64,000 nt of DNA, from contig CP114500.1 in assembly GCA_027186245.1 (NCBI GenBank), forward strand, positions 4,846,001 through 4,910,000. The letters run 5' to 3'. A program made the position numbers and the translations under genes. The notes under the pieces were generated by a model, which searched no databases, was not told the origin of the DNA, and saw only the letters and a program-made list of their open reading frames with translations. Positions within the stretch are counted from its first letter, which is position 1. Every line of letters starts with the position of its first letter. Of this stretch, positions 1 through 12,159 are shown piece after piece. Origin of the DNA: Coriaria nepalensis (Eukaryota; Streptophyta; Magnoliopsida; Cucurbitales; Coriariaceae).

Positions 1-1029
1 GATCGTGTTTACGTTTCAAGTCGAATGGAAGAATGGGGTGGGTGATTTACAGATCTTGATATCCCAACGAATTAGTTTTCAAAAACTCAAAAGGATCTGA
101 CAAGAATAAAGCAAAAGTTTGAAACGAAACCTTTCTTTTTCAACCCTTGACAAACCGCATTGATAAAATAGGAGATAATTTGAGAATATGTTTCATAACC
201 GTTTTGAAATGTCTTAAGTACATAATATTTTATAAAATATATAATTTAAATACATTTAAATTAAATTTGAAAATAAAAAATTGAGAAAGACTAAATTAAC
301 TTTAACTCGAAAATATTTTAAAATATAATAAAATTATAATTTTAACCTTACCATATTATTTTTCTCTCATTTTCTATATCGAACTCATTTTAAAGAATCA
401 AACCAATTGAGTTAAAAAAATCAAAACCTCACACCTTCTTTTTCTTATCACCCATACCGCACAACAATGGCACCTAGTTCCTTCTCACTCTTTTTCTTCT
501 TCTCACTCTTCTTCCACCACAACGGCACCACTCACCATACTGGCGCCTAATTTGCCACCACTTTCTCCATTTGCACAACATCTCTTCTTCTTCTTCTTCT
601 TCTTCTTCTAATCGACATCAATATATTGAGCTCTGATTCAACATTCTTCATTAACCCGAACAAAATCTTCTTCCATCACTTGATCAAAAATATGGGTAGT
701 TTCGAGATGATTTCTAATCAGGCAGTCTTTTTTGTGTAACCTCTTATTTATTTATTTATTTTTGTGTAATTTCATAGACTTTTTGGATGTTCTTAGAATT
801 TTTTTTTAACATATTGTCTCAGTGTGTAATTATTATCTATAATTCAATATTTTTATTTATTTCTAGAAAATATTTGAGATTTCGGAACCTATGAATACCT
901 GAATCATTTGTAATCGGGATATCATGAATTGAAAAGTGTTATTTAAGAGTTCATGCTTCGAACACTTCTTAGATGTAAGTAAAGGGTAGGGGTATTCTGC
1001 TAAGTTAATTGCAACCTCATAATTTTTCA
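1..1029. other. AT-rich non-genic sequence with (TTC)n
   Basis: No coding signal seen. The only clear structure is a pyrimidine-rich tract with a perfect TTC run of about nine units at 583-609. Confidence 0.5.
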
Positions 1030-1375
1030 GGCTAAATATGAAGAGAGAAACCTTATGGGCTCTCCATCAACAAGAAATCTCTTTATTTCTCTCACCGATA
1101 ATTTGCTTTAATTACTAGCTTTAAGTGTGAGACACCACCACCTATACTTCCCCATATTTCACGGAATGAACCGATATCTCTATAAAAATTATTTTAATGG
1201 TGATGGACGCATTACATATATCGAGTTAGGTAATATGATGGCTCGTCTTCACACTACAAGAACAAGAGAAGAGAAGATTTTCTTGCTACAGAAGTGGATG
1301 AGGTGGAGGATTTGGAATCCGTGAAGTTGATATTGGTATATTTCTTGGAGTGTGTCCTCTTGGGTAATGAAAAGA
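1030..1375 (+). pseudogene. EF-hand (calmodulin-like) protein remnant, tentative
   Basis: A short open stretch at about 1160-1260 reads like one EF-hand calcium loop: NGDGRITYIELGNMMARL follows the x-N-G-D-G-x-I-x-x-x-E-L pattern, but the first loop ligand (normally Asp) is Tyr. A second loop expected some 30 residues later is only hinted at, in another frame (EVDEVEDLES near 1295). No start codon in a sensible place, no partner exons and no intact second hand are visible. It is therefore at best a decayed fragment of a calmodulin-like gene, and chance similarity is possible. Confidence 0.3.
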
Positions 1376-1939
1376 ATGCCTAGATTAACTTGATGCATCT
1401 ATCCATAGTCTCAAATTTTGATTTCTTCAATAGATACCACTAAGGTAATTTAGTATACCGGAAAATTGTTGAATCCCTTAAAAAGAACAGCCTCAAGAAT
1501 AAGTGCATACATACATATTATTTCACTCTAATTATTTCATTAATAGATATCTATCCACCAATCTAACCTCAATTTTATGATACTAATTAAAGAGCATAGA
1601 TACTTACACCCATCAATCGAAGAAGTGGCCCAGTCATATATGGCCAACATAGAGGAAGAAGAAGAATATATTTTTGAGGAAGAAGAGGTTGTGGAGGAAA
1701 AAGATCAAGGAAGATGTCGAGGAGCATACCATTCAAGAGGTTAAAGCGGGTGATCAGGAAGAAGTGGTTACTCTACGATGAGAGTAGAAAACCATCCAGC
1801 TTTGAGCAAGAGAAGCTGTCAACAGGATACAATTATTATTAAGATGACGACTTAGTTCACATTTGAAGAAATGCATCCAATATTAAGACATAATATGCCT
1901 CAAGCATGCATATCGACATAGTGAATAAATAATCCTTTT

Positions 1940-2345
1940 AAGTGACAGGTGATAGCACTAATGCTCTAGTCAATTTAGGGACGATGAGTTACACATATAG
2001 AGTATCTTACTTGGATAAGATATTGCACGCTCATGTTGTTGTAGCTGTGGTGAAGCACAATGTGTGTGTCTACTCGACATAATATTAAAAGAGCGAATAT
2101 GTGGAATCAATTTATCTTGCACCACTGACTAATGAGTGGGAGTGTGATGAGGCTCCAATCAATTATGTTCTACTATCAAACATGTGTCGACTGAGTGGAA
2201 GATAAGGAACATACATATATACCTTCGACCGTAGAACAAACACGGAGGATAAGAAAGTCTGGAAATTGCAATCAACTAAGACACAATAGGAAGATTTGTC
2301 ATAATCATGTTCTACCATATCACCCATCGAAAATATATTATAAAC
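1940..2345 (+). pseudogene. MULE (MuDR-type) transposase C-terminus, decayed
   Basis: Translation in shifting frames gives the two landmarks at the end of Mutator-like transposases. The first is a SWIM-type zinc finger region (LGTMSYTYRV, then LDKILHAHVV and KHNVCVYS). The second is a terminal zinc knuckle (SGNCNQLRHNRKICHN, about 2250-2300). Both have lost metal ligands: the CxC of SWIM reads YxY, its CAH reads HAH, and the first Cys of the knuckle is Ser. Stop codons interrupt the region around 2085 and 2205. The catalytic DDE domain upstream is not recognisable. A second, independent MULE C-terminus lies at 12253-12420. Family identity is from general knowledge of MULE proteins; inactivity is read directly from the stops. 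Confidence 0.7.
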
Positions 2346-2629
2346 TTCTTTGTATAAGAACTTTTTATTATTTATTTCTTATGTTATAACCATTTTAATG
2401 AACTTGGAATAACATATAAAAAAAATTCATACTACATCCCATTATCATGATGCGAAACATTCTTCATTACCATGAGAATAGGATACGACATATATCGTCT
2501 CAATTATAGTCTCATAATGACAAGTTATGCCAACTTTGGTACTTATCATGCATAGTTATGACCTCCTCATAAGTTGACTATTTTACTAATCTAAGAAAAC
2601 ACTTTTTAAAACCTTTTGGATGAACTTGT
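2346..2629. other. Unassigned sequence
   Basis: No coding or repeat structure recognised between the MULE remnant and the foldback element. Confidence 0.4.
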
Positions 2630-5005
2630 TTGGAGAGGATGCCACTAAATTTTTCAGTTCAGACAAAATTTTTAGTCTTTGTTTTGTCAAAATAAAACTT
2701 TATAGTCTTTCTAATCACTTTTTTCCGACCAACAGACTGACATAATATTTTTTACATGAAGTGGCACCCCATTATGGCATCCCATGTCATTTAAAAAAAA
2801 AATCAATACTTCATCCTATACTTTCTTTTTTTTTCCCCCACTTTTCTCCCACTTTTAATATTTGATCCTATATTTTACTTCTTCGATATGATATCTCGCA
2901 AAAAAATAAATCGAAATGATCTGATTTCTTCATGAGGTATCCATATCGAATTGATTTGATTCACCCTGAAAAACCTGATCGAATCGATCCAATCCTTTAT
3001 GAAAAACCATATCAAATTGATCAATTTTTTACTCATGAAGAACCAGATATGGTTCATTGTCTTCATAAGAAAGAACACGAAACCAAGATTCATGTTCAAC
3101 CTCTTCTTCGTGAAGTAGAACAGGAATCTAAGTTTTGAGTTCAAGTTCTTTGCAAAAAATAATCGAACACGAATCTTGGGTTCTTGTTCTTCACGAGGAA
3201 GAACACAAACCCAAAAATTTGTGTTCGAGTTCTTCATGAGGAAAATCTTGAACTAACATGAACCTAGATCTCTTGGTTCGATTCTTCTTCATGAAGAACT
3301 CGAATCCGAATCTTGGATTATTGTTCTTTATCACAAAGAACTAAAATCATGAGAACTCAATTTGATTTTGTGAAGGATTGCATTGATTCAATTTGGTTCC
3401 TTATGGAGAACTAAATTAATTTGATTTCGATACCTCATGAAGAAATCATATCATTATGATCGATTTCTTACGAAAAAGTCGGATCATTTCGATTTTTTTT
3501 TTTTTTTGAATATATAAAAAGTTGAAGCCAGGTTTCTAGTGATGAAACCAGATTGTTCAGCTCGAGTTTTGTTTTTAATTAAAAAATGGAGTATAAAAGA
3601 AAATAAAAAAATTATTAAGGCAAAAAAGTAAAAAAAAAATGAAAGTATAAGGATCAAATGTTTAAAAACGTACTTTTTTTAATGATGTGGCATGTCAATT
3701 CAGAGTGACATGTCATGTAAAAATTGCTATGTTAGCATATTGACTTGAAAATATGATCGGAGGGATTAAAAAGTTTTAATTCGATAGTACATGGACTAAA
3801 AAATTTACCGAAATTGACAAATGGACGAATTTGTAAAAGCCAAAATATACATAAATAAAAAAGTGAAATTATCTTTTTTTTTTTTAATAACAATTTATTA
3901 GTTGTATACTTCATTCGATGAAATGAGGTATCCATTCAAATTGTTTTGATTCACCCCGAGGAACCAGATCGAATTGATCCAATCCTTTATGAAAAACCAT
4001 ATCGAATTGATTGATTTTTTACTTGCAAAGAACCGAATCCGATTCATTGCCTTCGCAAGAAAGACCACGAAACCAAGATTTAGGTTCAAGCTCTTCTTCA
4101 CGAAGTAGAATAGGAATCCAAGTTTTGAGTTCAAGTTCTCTACGTCAAAGAATCGAAAACAGATCTTGCGTGTTCTTCACGAGGAAGAACACAAACCCAA
4201 AAATTTGTGTTCGAGTTCTTCATGAGGAAAATCTTGGACTAACATGAACCTAGATCTCTTGGTTCGATTCTTTTTCGTGAAGAACTTGAATCCGAATCTT
4301 GGATTCATGTTCTTTATCATGAAGAACTAGAATCAGGATCTTGGGTTCATGTTCTTTTCCGCGAGGGCAATGAAGCGAATTTGGTTCTTTGCGAGGATGA
4401 ATCATATTTGGTTCTTTGCGAGAAGAACTAGATCGATTCAATCTAATTTTGTGAAGGATTGCATCAATTTGATTTGGTTCCTTATGGAAAACTGAATCGA
4501 TTCAATTTGGATACCGCATGAAGAATTCATATTGTCACTATCGATTTCTCACGAAAAAGCCGGATCATTTCAATCTTTTTCTTTTTTTTTGAAATATAAA
4601 AAAGGTTGAAGCCAGATTTCTGGCGGCGAAACCAGATTGTTTATATTGAGTTTTTTTTAATTAAAAAATGGAGTATAAGGGAAAAAAGTGAAAAAAAAAT
4701 TGCTATGTTAAAGTATAAGGATCATTATGTTCAAAAACCTAAATTAATATTTTTTAATAATGTGGCATATCATTTCAACGCGACATGTCATGTAGAAACT
4801 GCTATGTTAGTCTATTAATTTGAAAATGTGATCGGAGGGATTAAGAAGTTTTAATTCGATAATCCATAGACTAAAAAATTCACCAAAATTGAGACATGGA
4901 CAAATTTGTAAAATTCGAAATATACTGAAATGAAAAAGTGAAATTATCATTTTTTTTTTTAACAACAATTTATTAGTTGTATATTTCATTCGATGAAATG
5001 AGGCC
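2630..5005. repeat. Duplicated long-inverted-repeat (foldback) element
   Basis: Two direct copies, about 2934-3926 and 3925-5003, share sequence throughout. For example, the stretch ending TTCATTCGATGAAATGAGG occurs at about 3927 and again at about 5003. Each copy is also internally inverted: the left part (CATGAGGTATCC..., ~2931) reappears in reverse complement on the right (~3445-3490). In copy A the arms extend outward to ~2650 and ~3800. The core is a degenerate ~45-bp motif family around GAACTCGAATCC / GGTTCTTCATGAAG. Open frames here are side effects of this repetition, not genes. The structure resembles MULE-type or foldback MITEs with long TIRs. I could not fix exact termini or a target duplication. 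Confidence 0.7.
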
Positions 5006-5253
5006 AAAGCTTTAAGTAGTCTGAGCTAGAATTACAGTTAGAATCTCCTTTTGGAACATTGACATTTCACTAAATGTGAAATGTAAGTTTGTTTAAACAT
5101 CAATCTAATAAATAGGTATAAACCTGATATTGTAATTAGGTACCAGAGAAGAAGAGTAAAGGATATAACTAGAGATTTTAATAAATGGGTTTGAAGTGTC
5201 CATCAAGGAGAAATAGCAAAAGGATGGCCATTAAAAGGAAAGTAAAAGAGATA
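5006..5253. other. Unassigned spacer
   Basis: No coding or repeat signal recognised. Confidence 0.4.
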
Positions 5254-5695
5254 CTATGCACAAAGGAAAAGACGAAAGAAACTAGAGCCTTGAGGGAATC
5301 CTCCAGTCGCTACAAGAGTTTCCCCTACCATGTCAGAAGCCTCATCAGATAACAGGAACTCCGTAGGAGCAGCAATATCTTCCATAGTCCCGAGTTGTTT
5401 CAGTAAAGTCTTGTCCTCAATGTCCTTTCTTTAAAATATAAACATAACATGTCAACAACAAAAAGCACATTTATATAACGAGGCATCCAAAAGCAAAAAA
5501 GCCTAGGGCCATCTCCAATGCAAGAGCTTGAAAGAGATATCAAGAAACAATAAGCTCAACGCAAAGGGTTTTAATTGTAACCTCTTTTGTATAGATTTGT
5601 GTAACTACCTTCATAAGGCCGAGAAGAGTTGTTTTGCTAACTCCGTACATGGCCATGGTGGCAAGAGGTTGGAAGGCACTAATGGATGAAATAAT
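5254..5695 (-). pseudogene. Short-chain dehydrogenase/reductase (SDRA/IBR1-like) pseudogene fragment
   Basis: The minus strand carries the catalytic and C-terminal parts of a classical SDR. An exon at 5609-~5695 encodes ISSISAFQPLATMAMYGVSK, including the YxxxK active-site motif, and ends at a good donor (AAG|gtagtt). A short stretch near 5520-5545 reads ALALEMALG, the helix that follows. A last exon (5254-5428) encodes LLKQLGTMEDIAAPTEFLLS and GETLVATGGF, then an unrelated tail to a stop. The segment after ALALEM that should carry the NAVAPG-type strand is missing, and everything upstream of the active site (the Rossmann fold) is absent. Exon/intron borders survive, so this is a genomic duplicate rather than a retrocopy. 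The closest relatives I recognise are peroxisomal SDRA/IBR1-type reductases, but here the C-terminal peroxisome signal is replaced. Confidence 0.75.
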
Positions 5696-5698
5696 AAC

Positions 5699-6160
5699 GA
5701 ACAAAAACCCCCAACTCTTAACCTCTCTTGTTCTTCATCAAACCGTTCAGACCCTTCTTCTTCCGCTTTTTGTTCCGTGTTCTATCATCTTGATTTGTGA
5801 GATAATTTGAGAAATAAGTCTTTTTAAAAAATAAATTTTAACAACTAGAAAATATTTAATTTTTTTTTTCTTTTATAAAATTGCCCTAAAAAATATTTAA
5901 ATAAATTTATATATACAAAACGGAGAAAGTCTCAAATACCATTGATCCCTAATTTTTTAAACATAACAAAAATGCCTTATTTTATACCCTTCACGTTTGT
6001 TTTACCTCATTTTTTCTGTAACAAACAAAAACCCCGAACCCTTAATCTCTCTTCTTCCTCATTCTGCACGTCAAACCCGTTCGGTCCTCTTCTTCTTCAT
6101 CAGCTTGTCCTATCCCTTCTTCTTCGTCTTCTTGTTCCATGTTCTTTCGATCCTTTTCTT
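5699..6160. repeat. Pyrimidine-rich direct repeat pair
   Basis: The stretch at ~5699-5800 (ACAAAAACCCC...CTTAACCTCTC...) recurs at ~6025-6150 with a similar CT-rich tail ending in a GTTCCATGTTCT-like phrase. The first copy abuts the broken end of the SDR pseudogene, so the repeat may mark the rearrangement junction. No gene is supported between them. Confidence 0.5.
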
Positions 6161-6229
6161 CTTTAAGTCAATGAATTCTTACCTATCCAGAGCGAAATGA
6201 CATATTCAAACTATGAGTTCCAAATATCC

Positions 6230-7350
6230 TAATCCATACGACTACCTCAAGATTACAGGAGGTATGCAATAATTTCATATCTAGAATTCCAGTTAACAAT
6301 TTATAATCTATTGTATAAATATAAATTGAATCCAAAAGAGGGTATAAATATAAAGTGTTTTACCAAGCCAACTCTTCACCGAAAACTAAACAGTTTTCCA
6401 CCTAGCTCCACTCTAAATCTAGGAATCCAAATTTAATAACAATTTAAATTTCAAATCTCAATTAAAATTAAAATTAAAAGGGTTCTTCATATATATTCAG
6501 AGAATATTCAATCAATTTTAATTGTCATGAAAACTATGATTTTTCAACTTTTGCAATATTTAATTTTCATGTCAATTAATACCATACATTAAAATAATTC
6601 TAATTTACTAAATATTTTTTAAATCAACCCATAAAGATTAAATTCCATTTATGAAATTTTCAAACAATCCGAAATTTATGGAATTTAGTCTTTCCACAAA
6701 ATGAACATTCTAAACCAAGCCCAACTCAACATGTCAAATACTGGACCCTATCAAAGTCCATTAGATTCAAGTGGAAACCCACCCATTATCATTTCTGAGT
6801 AAGGAGGACCCACTATCATTGAAGAGCGAGTCGTGGCAGTCACCACACCCCTGCTGTCGGCGTGTGGCAGCGGCGGCAGAGCTAGGCCTCCCCATGGTTT
6901 TGAGATGTAGGTTTTCCCTTTTTCGGATCATTAATCTGAGATCTAATCTCCATGCCACTTTCCGGCCACTTCCAAAAAATTTCTAGCGAACAATTCATTT
7001 CTTAAAAAACTCATGAAAATACAAAAATGAGCACAATAAAAACATAGACAAATCAATTGTATGAAATCGAATATTCTTGCATATAACCCAAGACTTTAGT
7101 GCCATTGTAAATCAATTAATCTTTAGTTATCCAAAGCATAATTCTATATTTGAAATATGACTTCTAGATATCTGATTCAATACAACTATCTCAAGATCAA
7201 GGGAGGTATACAATGTTTTCATGTCCTGAATTTCAGCTAACAATTTCTAATATATCGTATAACTGAAATTAAATCTAGAAGATAGTAGGGAGATCAGCGT
7301 TATACCAAGCCAACTCTCCACCGAAAATCAGACAGTTTTCCACCTAGCTT
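6230..7350. repeat. Direct repeat flanking ~0.8 kb of unassigned DNA
   Basis: About 170 bp at 6235-6410 and 7180-7350 match closely. Shared phrases include ACTAxCTCAAGAT, ACAGTTTTCCACCTAGCT and CCAAGCCAACTCT. The intervening 6411-7179 has no recognisable gene. The repeat may belong to LTR or leader sequence of the copia remnant to the right, which is on the minus strand. Confidence 0.55.
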
Positions 7351-8870
7351 TTAGATTTGGCAGCCGTACTCGCCAGCCACCCTTCATGTCTACTAGTCGT
7401 CGTTCTACTGCCACTCACTTGGTCAAGTACGAACCATTACCCGGTTTTTATTGGTATCCACACGGTTGATAACTCAAAGGCTTTTTCTAGTTTTATTCTC
7501 AACTCATGATAATCAAACTTTCGAAGGGAATAAGTTTGGAGAGAAAGGATGACTCTCACCTCTCTCTATATTTCCTTTTAGAGGCATAATGAATTTTGGG
7601 AACCCTAAGGTTCTAATATTCCTTTGAACTAGTGTTCACATTCCTTTGTCCATTTCAATTCTCGATTTATTTTACCCCAAAAATTGTTTTGGTCCATCTT
7701 TTCTTTTTCTCTGACGAAACTATAACTGAGTTATTACAAACCTTATATGTATGACTGATTAAATTCTACATCATGTCGGCAGGAGGATTTCATAAACACA
7801 TTTATGATTTTATTTAATTTCAAATTAAATTCATTTATTTTAAAATAACCTTTTAAATTAAACAGTTAACTTAATCATCTCATGATTATATAACTTTAAC
7901 CCTCTAAGTCAAGATTGACTTCTAGCAAAGTGTCAAAACTACCTAGGAGATGAGAAGTATCATCTTCCATACGTAATTACCATAGCAATCATTCCATCTT
8001 GCCACTATTCGGATTCATCCTACGACATGATTCAACTGTTAAACTCTAATAGATAAATTATACAGATCATCATATTTTATTGAATATCGACAATTGATTC
8101 ATAGAAACTTTTTTCAAACCATACTACTTTGCAAAGATTTATTGTTTAATAAAGTATATCATCCATATGACCTTATTCAAAATACAGAAGCGATGGATTC
8201 TTTCTTGACTATTCATAATCCTTCTCGCACAACACTTCATATCCAACGGTTCACCTCATGTTCACCCATGGCTAAGGCTAATAGGAATGATGTCAAAGTA
8301 TGAAGTCTGGTACACAAGAAAACCATGGTGTCTCAGGTCAGAGGATCACATGTAGAATAGTCACTAGATAATCTTCATTAACCCTCAGTATTAATTACCA
8401 TTGAGAATTATTTAGTCAAGTTCCTTATCCTTAGTCTCTATTAAGTGCCCATATAATCATCATGGTATTCCACTAACACCCCTGTTTGTGAGATCGGTCA
8501 CCCTAACAATTAAGTAATAAACTACATGATTTTCTATCTAGATCAATCAATGTCCATTCTGAAGATCCTATGATAATGAACCATTTATATCTTAAGAGCT
8601 TTTATCGACTTGAGTCTTTACTAGATGATCTCTATCATGGTCTCTCCAGAGTGCATAACTCAAGATACTAGACTTTATCATGATATGCATATATAGAACA
8701 TATAATATTAATTCCAACAAAATTAATAAGAATGATAAATAGTAACTGACTTTCATGAATGACAATAAATAATGTCTTGTTAATATCCACATAAAGATAG
8801 TATCACATAAATATTTGCCTCATTGGGTCAAAATATGATTAGCTTGACGAGCATACACTTTCAATCTCCC
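7351..8870. other. Possible 3' LTR region of the adjacent minus-strand copia remnant
   Basis: This is non-coding sequence directly downstream (in the minus direction) of a copia RNase H end. A polypurine-like run (CAAGTGGGAGA on the minus strand, ~8867-8878) sits just before it, where a 3' LTR would begin. The other LTR and the left border were not found, so the assignment is tentative. Confidence 0.35.
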
Positions 8871-8871
8871 A

Positions 8872-9607
8872 CTTGCACTAAAGCCAATCATTTTTTAATC
8901 TAATTCCCATCTTGTCAAGATGGTGATTGAACTTGTGTTGCGAAAGCGCCTTAGTGAATGGATCTTCTATGTTTTCATCTATGGCAACCCTTTCTATGTT
9001 GACCTCTTCTCTTTCAGTTATTTCTTTGATGAGGTGATAACATCGCAACACATGTTTGGATTTCTGATGAGACCTAGGTTCCTTTAGTTGTGCTATTACA
9101 CCGTTGTTCTCACAGTACACTACTATGGGATTAATGATGCTCGAAACCACACTAAGTTCATTTATGAACTTTTTCATTCAATGCCTCTTTTGCTGCTTCT
9201 TAAGCTGTAATGTATTCTACTTTAGTAGTGGAATTCCCACTTGCACTAAAGCCAATCGTTTCTGAATCTAATTATCATCTTGTCAAGATGGTGATTGAAC
9301 TTCAGTTGCGAAAGCACCTTAGTGAATGGATCTGCTATGTTGTCATCCGTGCCGACCGTTTCTATGTTAACGTCTCTTCTTTCAGTTATTTCTCGAATGA
9401 CGTGATAACATCGTAGCACATATTTAGATTTCTGATGAGACCTAGGTTCCTTTGGTTGTGCTATTACGCCATTGTTCTGATAGTATACTACTATGGGATC
9501 AATGATGCTCGAAACCACACTAAGTTCAGTTATGAACTTTTTTATTCAAACTGCCTCTTTTGTTGCTTCTTAAGCTGTAATGTATCATGCTTCAGTAGTG
9601 GAATTCA
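8872..9607. repeat. 368-bp tandem duplication inside the copia RNase H end
   Basis: The phrase CTTGCACTAAAGCCAATC occurs at 8872 and again at 9240, and the following ~360 bp are nearly the same in both units. The second unit ends at about 9606. The unit covers the RNase H C-terminus and its stop, so the duplication happened after or during loss of the element. Confidence 0.85.
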
Positions 9608-10060
9608 TGGTCATTTCTTATTTGGAACACTTCTAACTGCCGCTTCACAATTTAGTGTGATGACGAATCTTGAAATTGATCTTAATTATTAACATCTAAC
9701 GAGAAACCAAAGTATGTGTAACCCTCAATTTTTGAGTCAAATCCTCAATAAACCAAGAATATGTCTTCAGTTCTTCTCAAGTACTTAAGAATATTCTTAA
9801 CATTAGTCCAATGCTTCTAACTCGAATTGCCTTGAAACTTGCTCGTAACACTTAGAGAATAGGCAACATTCAGTCTCGTACATAACATAGTATACATGAT
9901 GGATCCTATTGCTGAAGCATAAGGGATTCCACTCATCTCATCCCTCTTTAATTGTGTCTTAGGAGTCATATTCTTGAAGAAATAGATTTCATGACTCATT
10001 GGCAGTAGTCCTCTCTTAGAATCTATCATGCTAAACCTCTTGAGCACTTTAAACTAATTC
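8872..10060 (-). pseudogene. Ty1/copia RT-RNase H remnant
   Basis: The minus-strand frames give copia Pol C-terminal landmarks in order. Around 9817-10047 is the RT/RNase H linker (FSMIDSKRGLLPMSHEI, GIPYASAIGSIMYTML). Around 9730-9815 are decayed RNase H pieces (NILKYLRRT). The RNase H end (NNGVIAQLKEPRSHQKSKHV, then DPFTKALSQ) occurs twice, at 8878-9177 and 9246-9518. Frameshifts and stops break every domain, and gag, protease and integrase are absent. The element is dead and truncated. Confidence 0.85.
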
Positions 10061-10789
10061 ATGCATATGTCTATGTCCACGGCTAGAATAACAATATTAC
10101 TCAGTCACGCATCTCATGCAATAATAATATACATGCAGACTCACATAAATATAAGTCCCCATGTGTCCGTAGCTTTCCTATATCCATGAAAATATCACAT
10201 ATATCTTAATGTTTGGAAAGTACCTTGAAACAATTTTCACAACCAATTTTAGCTCAATATAATCAAGGGAAGGATTTCACTAAATAGTCTCATCACAACA
10301 AACATATATATATCATGCTCTATCTCATAGTCTTTAAATATGATGTGATAACATATTTAATAAAGCACATATATATATCATGATACATGTACATTTCAAC
10401 ACCTTAATTTACATACATCTAATGCACGAACATTTTAAAACAATTTGAATTATTCGTACATTACTTCATGATTTATCTCTTGATGCATGTTCATGGAATT
10501 CAAACTAGTCAATTATTGTTTATTTCATTTTAATCATTCAATAGCACAAGCAAAAAATCAAATATTTATTTCCTTAACTCTTTAAGGATACTTGCCAAAT
10601 AAGATCAATTTCTATCTAGATAAAACTCTCCTTAACCAAGTAGGCTTGCGCTTGGTACCAGGCTGCCATCTAATTCTATAAGGAATTTGCAGCGCATAGC
10701 AACATTTTCACACTCATTTTTACTATAATCATCCTAAAGGCACTATGGCTGATTTATCTCCTCTGTAGCAATGAACATGGAAATTCGTC
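10061..10789. other. Unassigned AT-rich sequence
   Basis: No gene recognised. It may include leader or LTR sequence of the flanking retroelement pieces. Confidence 0.35.
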
Positions 10790-11030
10790 GAGACTTTCTT
10801 ATGTCTATTCAAACAGCTAAGGAATTGCATCCATAGGGCTCTACCTAAGTAGGAATTCATCAGATTAGCCATTAACGGTTTATATATTGAGCTTAGGAAT
10901 TCGAGGGAGAGCAATTTTGAGATTTCTTCAAATTTTCTACCAAAGCGGCCATATATGAAGAGCTACTGGAAGAGGAAACCATGAGAAAGGTGTCATTAAC
11001 CGAAGTATATTATCTAGAATCCACTATGAC
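10790..11030 (+). pseudogene. Possible Ty3/gypsy gag fragment
   Basis: Plus-strand frames read LFKQLRNCIHRALPK, then EFIRLAINGLYIELRN, and after a frameshift DFFKFSTKAAIYEELLEEE. This order (capsid helix, 'NGL' segment, 'KA..YE.LL.EE' helix) matches plant gypsy Gag proteins. In-frame stops and a frameshift show decay. No zinc knuckle is found downstream, so the call rests on a short stretch of similarity. Confidence 0.45.
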
Positions 11031-11480
11031 TTGGATGTTGTAGAAATAATCTTGGATCCTTGAATCACGAATTCGTCATTTCTAGGCGTGGTTTGTATCA
11101 CATAGACTTGATGTTGTTAGATTTTTTCCTTGTGTCGACGAGGTCTAATGAGCTTTCTCAAAAACAAAGAGAACTAACTGCCTTGAATTCAAGATGGCCC
11201 TCAATAAAGAAGTGCTTAACTGTAATATTCTTTTTCTAGTCATTTGTCAAGCTCTTGTAGAAAGCAAAAAGCACTTATCCTTTATGATTTCTTCTATTTT
11301 TCTCACTCAGATGGGTTTTTTGCTTGTTCACCAAGGACCACTCGTTGGAGACCTCCTTGACCTTCTTATTTTTCTTCTCTTCCTTCTCCATTTCCTCATT
11401 AACTTCCTAGCTTTCTCTCTCTAAGTTCTTCATCATCCTCTATTTTCTACAAAACCTTTTCCATAATTTTTTGAAAATTT
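11031..11480. other. Unassigned sequence
   Basis: No gene supported. The open frame at 11194-11424 is a pyrimidine-rich, Leu/Phe-biased translation without family resemblance. Confidence 0.35.
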
Positions 11481-11609
11481 GATGGGTAATCCTCATATTT
11501 TGGACTCGTTCAGTTAGTATTTTATTTCTAATAGACCTTTCAAATCATTCTATAAGTGAAAGAAAGTGGAAATGTGGAAAATTCAAAATCCGGAAAATTT
11601 GGAAAAATA

Positions 11610-11970
11610 GAGGCAATGTAGTGTATTTTTCTCAATTTTTCAATGTGTATGTACTAAGAGGACATGGGAAAAATGGGCAGATTCAAAAAATTTCCTAATT
11701 TTTCAGTGTCTTAAGTTAAGTTAGACATTGGGAAATCGGGAAAGGGAAACATAATCATAATTTTTTCTGATTTCTCAATGTCTTAAAGCAAAGGTATACA
11801 TTGAAAAATTGGGAAAAAGAAACAGAATCAAATTATTTCCTAATTTCCTAATGTCTTATGTTAAGATAGACATCTGGATATTGGACAAACAAAAAGTTAC
11901 TATTTATGTTTCCTAACTTTCCAATATCTCGAAAACTTAAGACATTGGGAAATCAAACAAATTGGACAGT
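11610..11970. repeat. Degenerate tandem array with palindromic units
   Basis: About four units of ~80-100 bp repeat a phrase of the type TTCC(T/C)AATxTCTTAA followed by its reverse complement (TTAAGACATTGGGAA). The first is at ~11690-11745, the last at ~11915-11960. Each unit can therefore fold on itself. No coding potential. Confidence 0.6.
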
Positions 11971-12159
11971 ACCTTTCAAGTGTGATCTCTAAACTCGATT
12001 ACTCTATATAGTCTTGAGAGTATACTTATATTATTTATGTTTTTCTTCCTATAGAGATGAAAGCTTTTCATAGTCAAATGCTTCAATGGTGAGTGGAAGG
12101 AGAAAGAGAATTCATTTTATTGGCATGAAAATAACATTGAAGGAACAACCTCACACCTT

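Noticed and set aside
2875..4441. Several 60-120-codon frames on both strands
   Set aside because: They arise from the degenerate 45-bp units and inverted arms of the foldback element, where both strands stay open by periodicity.
6767..6986. Overlapping 63- and 71-codon frames
   Set aside because: They lie in a locally GC-rich patch and are mutual antisense shadows without recognisable domains.
10630..10660. CTTGGTACCAGGCTGCC as a retroelement primer-binding site
   Set aside because: It does not match a common tRNA 3' end closely and no LTR border could be placed next to it.
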